From UBA817 sp049889215 (GTDB lineage Bacteria; Margulisbacteria; Marinamargulisbacteria; UBA817), in assembly GCA_049889215.1 (NCBI GenBank), contig JBMHDV010000005.1, positions 40,053 to 104,052 of the forward strand: a DNA stretch of 64,000 bases, in the 5' to 3' direction. The first letter of the stretch is position 1. Each line of letters starts with the position of its first letter. The position numbers and the translations under genes are program-made. Below the pieces are notes generated by a model. That model was not told the origin of the DNA. It saw only the letters and a program-made list of their open reading frames with translations, and did no database searches. Below are positions 61,835 to 64,000 of this stretch, piece by piece.

Positions 61835-63414
61835 GTCACCAATGGATAAAGCCAACCACGTCCAAATGAGCGCGGGGACAGCTTTAAAATTGGTGGGGAT
61901 TGTTTTCGCTTAAACTCATTCTTTTTTAGTTGATCAATAATAAAATTCACAGTGTTATTATCGTTCATTTTTAAGATGGAGTTTAATGGCTTGTTCTCAT
62001 GCATCAATTGTTGCAAAATCTGATCTAAAATTGGGTATGGTGGTAAGGTATCATCATCTTTTTGATTATGTGCTAATTCAGCTGATGGTGGTCGATAAAT
62101 AATGCGCTCTGGAATCATCACCCTACTCGTATTCATATGCTCAGCTAAAGCAACCACCTGGGTCTTAAATAAGTCACCAATAATGTTTAAACCGCCACAC
62201 ATATCGCCATACAATGTGGCATACCCCATCGCCAACTCACTTTTATTCCCTGTTGTTAATAATAATGCACCGGTTTGGTTGGCTAAGCCCATTAAAATCA
62301 CGCCTCGAATACGTGCCTGCAAATTTTGCCGTGTAATATCGGACAAATCATCCTCATTGTATGAGACTAATGCATCTTCAAACTGTTGCCGCATATGTTC
62401 GATGGGGGCTTCGATAAACGAGCACCCAAGGGTTTCCGCCATTTGCTTTGCATCCGATTGTGTTTCATCACTATTAAATTGCGTGGGCATCGATACCAAG
62501 GTGACCGACTTCGGCCCGCATGCCTCAACCGCCAACGCCGCTACCAATGCTGAATCAATACCACCTGACAATCCTAATATCACCGTACTAAAACCTGTTC
62601 GCTTCATGTATTCTCGCAAACCAAAACAGATGGCATCTTGTAGCTCTTGCAACTCATTCATGATCATTGGGGGCTGCAACATTGACATGGGTAAGGCCAC
62701 CTCTTGAAAGCTTGGCGCCTGCGCAATAACCTCACCCTGTGCATTCATCACCAATGATTGTCCGTCAAATAAAATGTCGGCATACGCCCCCACTTGATTC
62801 ACGCTAATCACATCAGCATTTAATTGCTTGGCTAGAGAAGACAACTGTTCGATTCGCTGCTGGTACTTACCTTGCTCAAAAGGAGATGCGGTAATATGAA
62901 TAATCGCATCCAAGGGCACATCAACCAATTCAGTCACAGGGTTCTGATGGTAATATCGCGCTTTCTTATTAAACCAAATATCCTCACAAATTAACATGGC
63001 CAAGCGATGGCCCTGCCACTCAAACCCATGCGTGCGCTTTCCAGCAACAAAATAACGGCTATCATAAAACACATCATCATTTGGCAAACATACCTTATCA
63101 TGCCGATGAACAATTTCACCGCCAGCTATTGCTAACGCGGAATTCCGCCATTGTCCGTCGACTAAAAACGGAGTACCAACAACCACCAACATGTCATGCT
63201 GCAACGAATCGTTTATCAAGGCATCAATGGCCTCAGAAATTGCGTCACTTGCACTATTATCAAACATCAAATCAAATGCGGGGTAGCCCACTAAAAATAG
63301 TTCTGGAAACACAACAATATCGGCATCGGCAGCATCTACTTCGGCCTGTACTTTTGCCAAATTATTTTCGACGTCCCCTAAGGTGGGACGGCACTGACAC
63401 AAGTGAATCCTCAT
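61831..63414 (-). CDS. nadE: Glutamine-dependent NAD+ synthetase
   Basis: 527 residues. The N-terminal nitrilase-type amidase has its Glu38-Lys107-Cys143 triad (FPELF, RHDKVCLPN, LICEDIWF). The C-terminal ATP-pyrophosphatase domain has GLSGGIDSALVAALA, TTGNKSELAMGYATLYGD and YRPPSAELAHNQKDDDTLPP (core RPPSAELAHNQKDDD). It amidates nicotinic-acid adenine dinucleotide to NAD+, taking nitrogen from glutamine. First gene of a two-gene unit; TAGACA-17-TATACT lies 6 nt before ATG. Confidence 0.95.
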   Translation of the reverse strand: MRIHLCQCRPTLGDVENNLAKVQAEVDAADADIVVFPELFLVGYPAFDLMFDNSASDAISEAIDALINDSLQHDMLVVVGTPFLVDGQWRNSALAIAGGEIVHRHDKVCLPNDDVFYDSRYFVAGKRTHGFEWQGHRLAMLICEDIWFNKKARYYHQNPVTELVDVPLDAIIHITASPFEQGKYQQRIEQLSSLAKQLNADVISVNQVGAYADILFDGQSLVMNAQGEVIAQAPSFQEVALPMSMLQPPMIMNELQELQDAICFGLREYMKRTGFSTVILGLSGGIDSALVAALAVEACGPKSVTLVSMPTQFNSDETQSDAKQMAETLGCSFIEAPIEHMRQQFEDALVSYNEDDLSDITRQNLQARIRGVILMGLANQTGALLLTTGNKSELAMGYATLYGDMCGGLNIIGDLFKTQVVALAEHMNTSRVMIPERIIYRPPSAELAHNQKDDDTLPPYPILDQILQQLMHENKPLNSILKMNDNNTVNFIIDQLKKNEFKRKQSPPILKLSPRSFGRGWLYPLVT

Positions 63415-63420
63415 GCCTCA

Positions 63421-63449
63421 AGTATAGGCAGGGACGCCCATAATGTCTA
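63421..63449 (-). promoter_or_regulatory. nadE promoter, leaderless geometry
   Basis: Minus strand: TAGACA (63449-63444), 17 nt, TATACT (63426-63421), then exactly 6 nt to ATG. This is the best-scoring of the leaderless-type promoters in the window. Confidence 0.75.
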
Positions 63450-63520
63450 ATTGATACAATAACTTTCCATTGCTTACCTATTGTAAGACCCCATCAAACC
63501 CATTATTATGATAGTCTTAA

Positions 63521-63594
<74 letters not shown>

Positions 63595-63601
63595 ATAATA
63601 G

Positions 63602-64000
63602 TTATTGAATTGCCTGACCAGTTTTCAATTCAAAAATGCTATTGTCATAGCGATTTTCTCTTCGACAAACTGCCCATTCATCTCCAATAACTATCATTGG
63701 CACTCCCTGTAATTTCAGCTACGACAAACCCCACTTCTCCACTCAATTAAATTTATTTCTTCCCCCTTCTTTTCAATTCAAAAATGCTATTGTCATAGCG
63801 ATTTTCTCTTCGACAAACTGCCCCCATTCATCTCCAATAACTATCATTGGCACTTCCTGTAATTTCAGCTACGACAAACCCCACTTCTCCACTCAATTAA
63901 ATTTATTTCTTCCCCCTTCTCTTCAATTCAAAAATGCGATTGTCATAGCGATTTTCTCTTCGACAAACTGCCCATTCATCTCCAATAACTATCATTGGCA
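63602..64000 (-). repeat. Tandem ~149-bp array of a gene 3' end
   Basis: Units start at 63624, 63772 and 63922 (148 and 150 bp); the third runs off the window. On the minus strand each holds a coding-like piece, GVPMIVIGDEW. In unit 2 it continues GQFVEEKIAMTIAFLN and stops, which resembles the cis-proline region and C-terminus of a glutaredoxin-like protein. Units 1 and 3 lack two bases there and read out of frame. It starts just after tRNA-Cys. Apart from this array, the 3' flank shows nothing else. Confidence 0.75.

Noticed and set aside
63602..64000. CRISPR array at the right edge
   Set aside because: Units of about 149 bp without spacers; they carry a gene fragment.

Overview
The window comes from a Gram-negative-type bacterium of moderate, somewhat A+T-rich composition. 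Most housekeeping genes are full length, but several large accessory genes carry repeats. I cannot fix the lineage from sequence alone. A single-subunit b558-type SdhC with SdhA and SdhB, the LDH-like malate dehydrogenase, the PurB and SerC types, two photolyase-family genes, an NhaC antiporter and giant fibre-like proteins would suit a marine, sparsely cultured group (Margulisbacteria/Marinamargulisbacteria is one guess). The armadillo- and leucine-rich-repeat genes hint at contact with eukaryotic cells.

Layout. 1-3.6 kb: the end of a flavin-oxidase-like gene, a DoxX-like membrane protein and two overlapping cryptochrome/photolyase genes. 3.6-7.5 kb: rpmB, then phoR-phoB divergent from a PiT-like phosphate permease, with four TTAA boxes spaced exactly 11 nt between them. 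7.5-13.3 kb: an accessory block whose middle holds a second, diverged copy of the permease 3' end, a scar of recombination. 13.3-18.3 kb: secreted proteins, a 45-residue lipoprotein, serC, a short radical-SAM protein and a frameshifted pseudogene. 18.3-29.3 kb: aspS, an ABC exporter, the mdh-sdhC-sdhA-sdhB operon with a beta-propeller protein, a 3TM holin-like protein, HupE and ArsC.

29.3-34.3 kb: an arsC fragment, then a translationally coupled operon of two LRR proteins and one protein with 16 armadillo-like repeats, a possible BTB/Skp1-like N-terminus and a nuclear-localisation-like C-terminus. 34.8-39.4 kb: OsmC, then a sulfur-carrier cysteine-synthesis set (E1/rhodanese, a CysO-like carrier ending Gly-Gly-Ile-Ala, a JAMM protease, CysM) split by an unrelated repeat-bearing ORF. 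39.5-45.6 kb: mnmA, a 905-residue orphan and a GT41-type glycosyltransferase. 45.7-55.9 kb: two giant exported fibre-like proteins, one with 44 ten-residue repeats. 55.9-63.6 kb: purB, small membrane and hydrolase genes, NhaC, a secreted helical protein, nadE and tRNA-Cys. The right edge holds a tandem array of about 149 bp units.

How the parts fit. The phosphate system forms a local regulon. SerC could supply phosphoserine to the CysO/CysM pathway. mdh and sdh are adjacent TCA-cycle steps. The glycosyltransferase lies back to back with the giant surface proteins. Many first genes lack a Shine-Dalgarno sequence and instead have a -10 hexamer 6-8 nt before ATG, suggesting widespread leaderless transcription.
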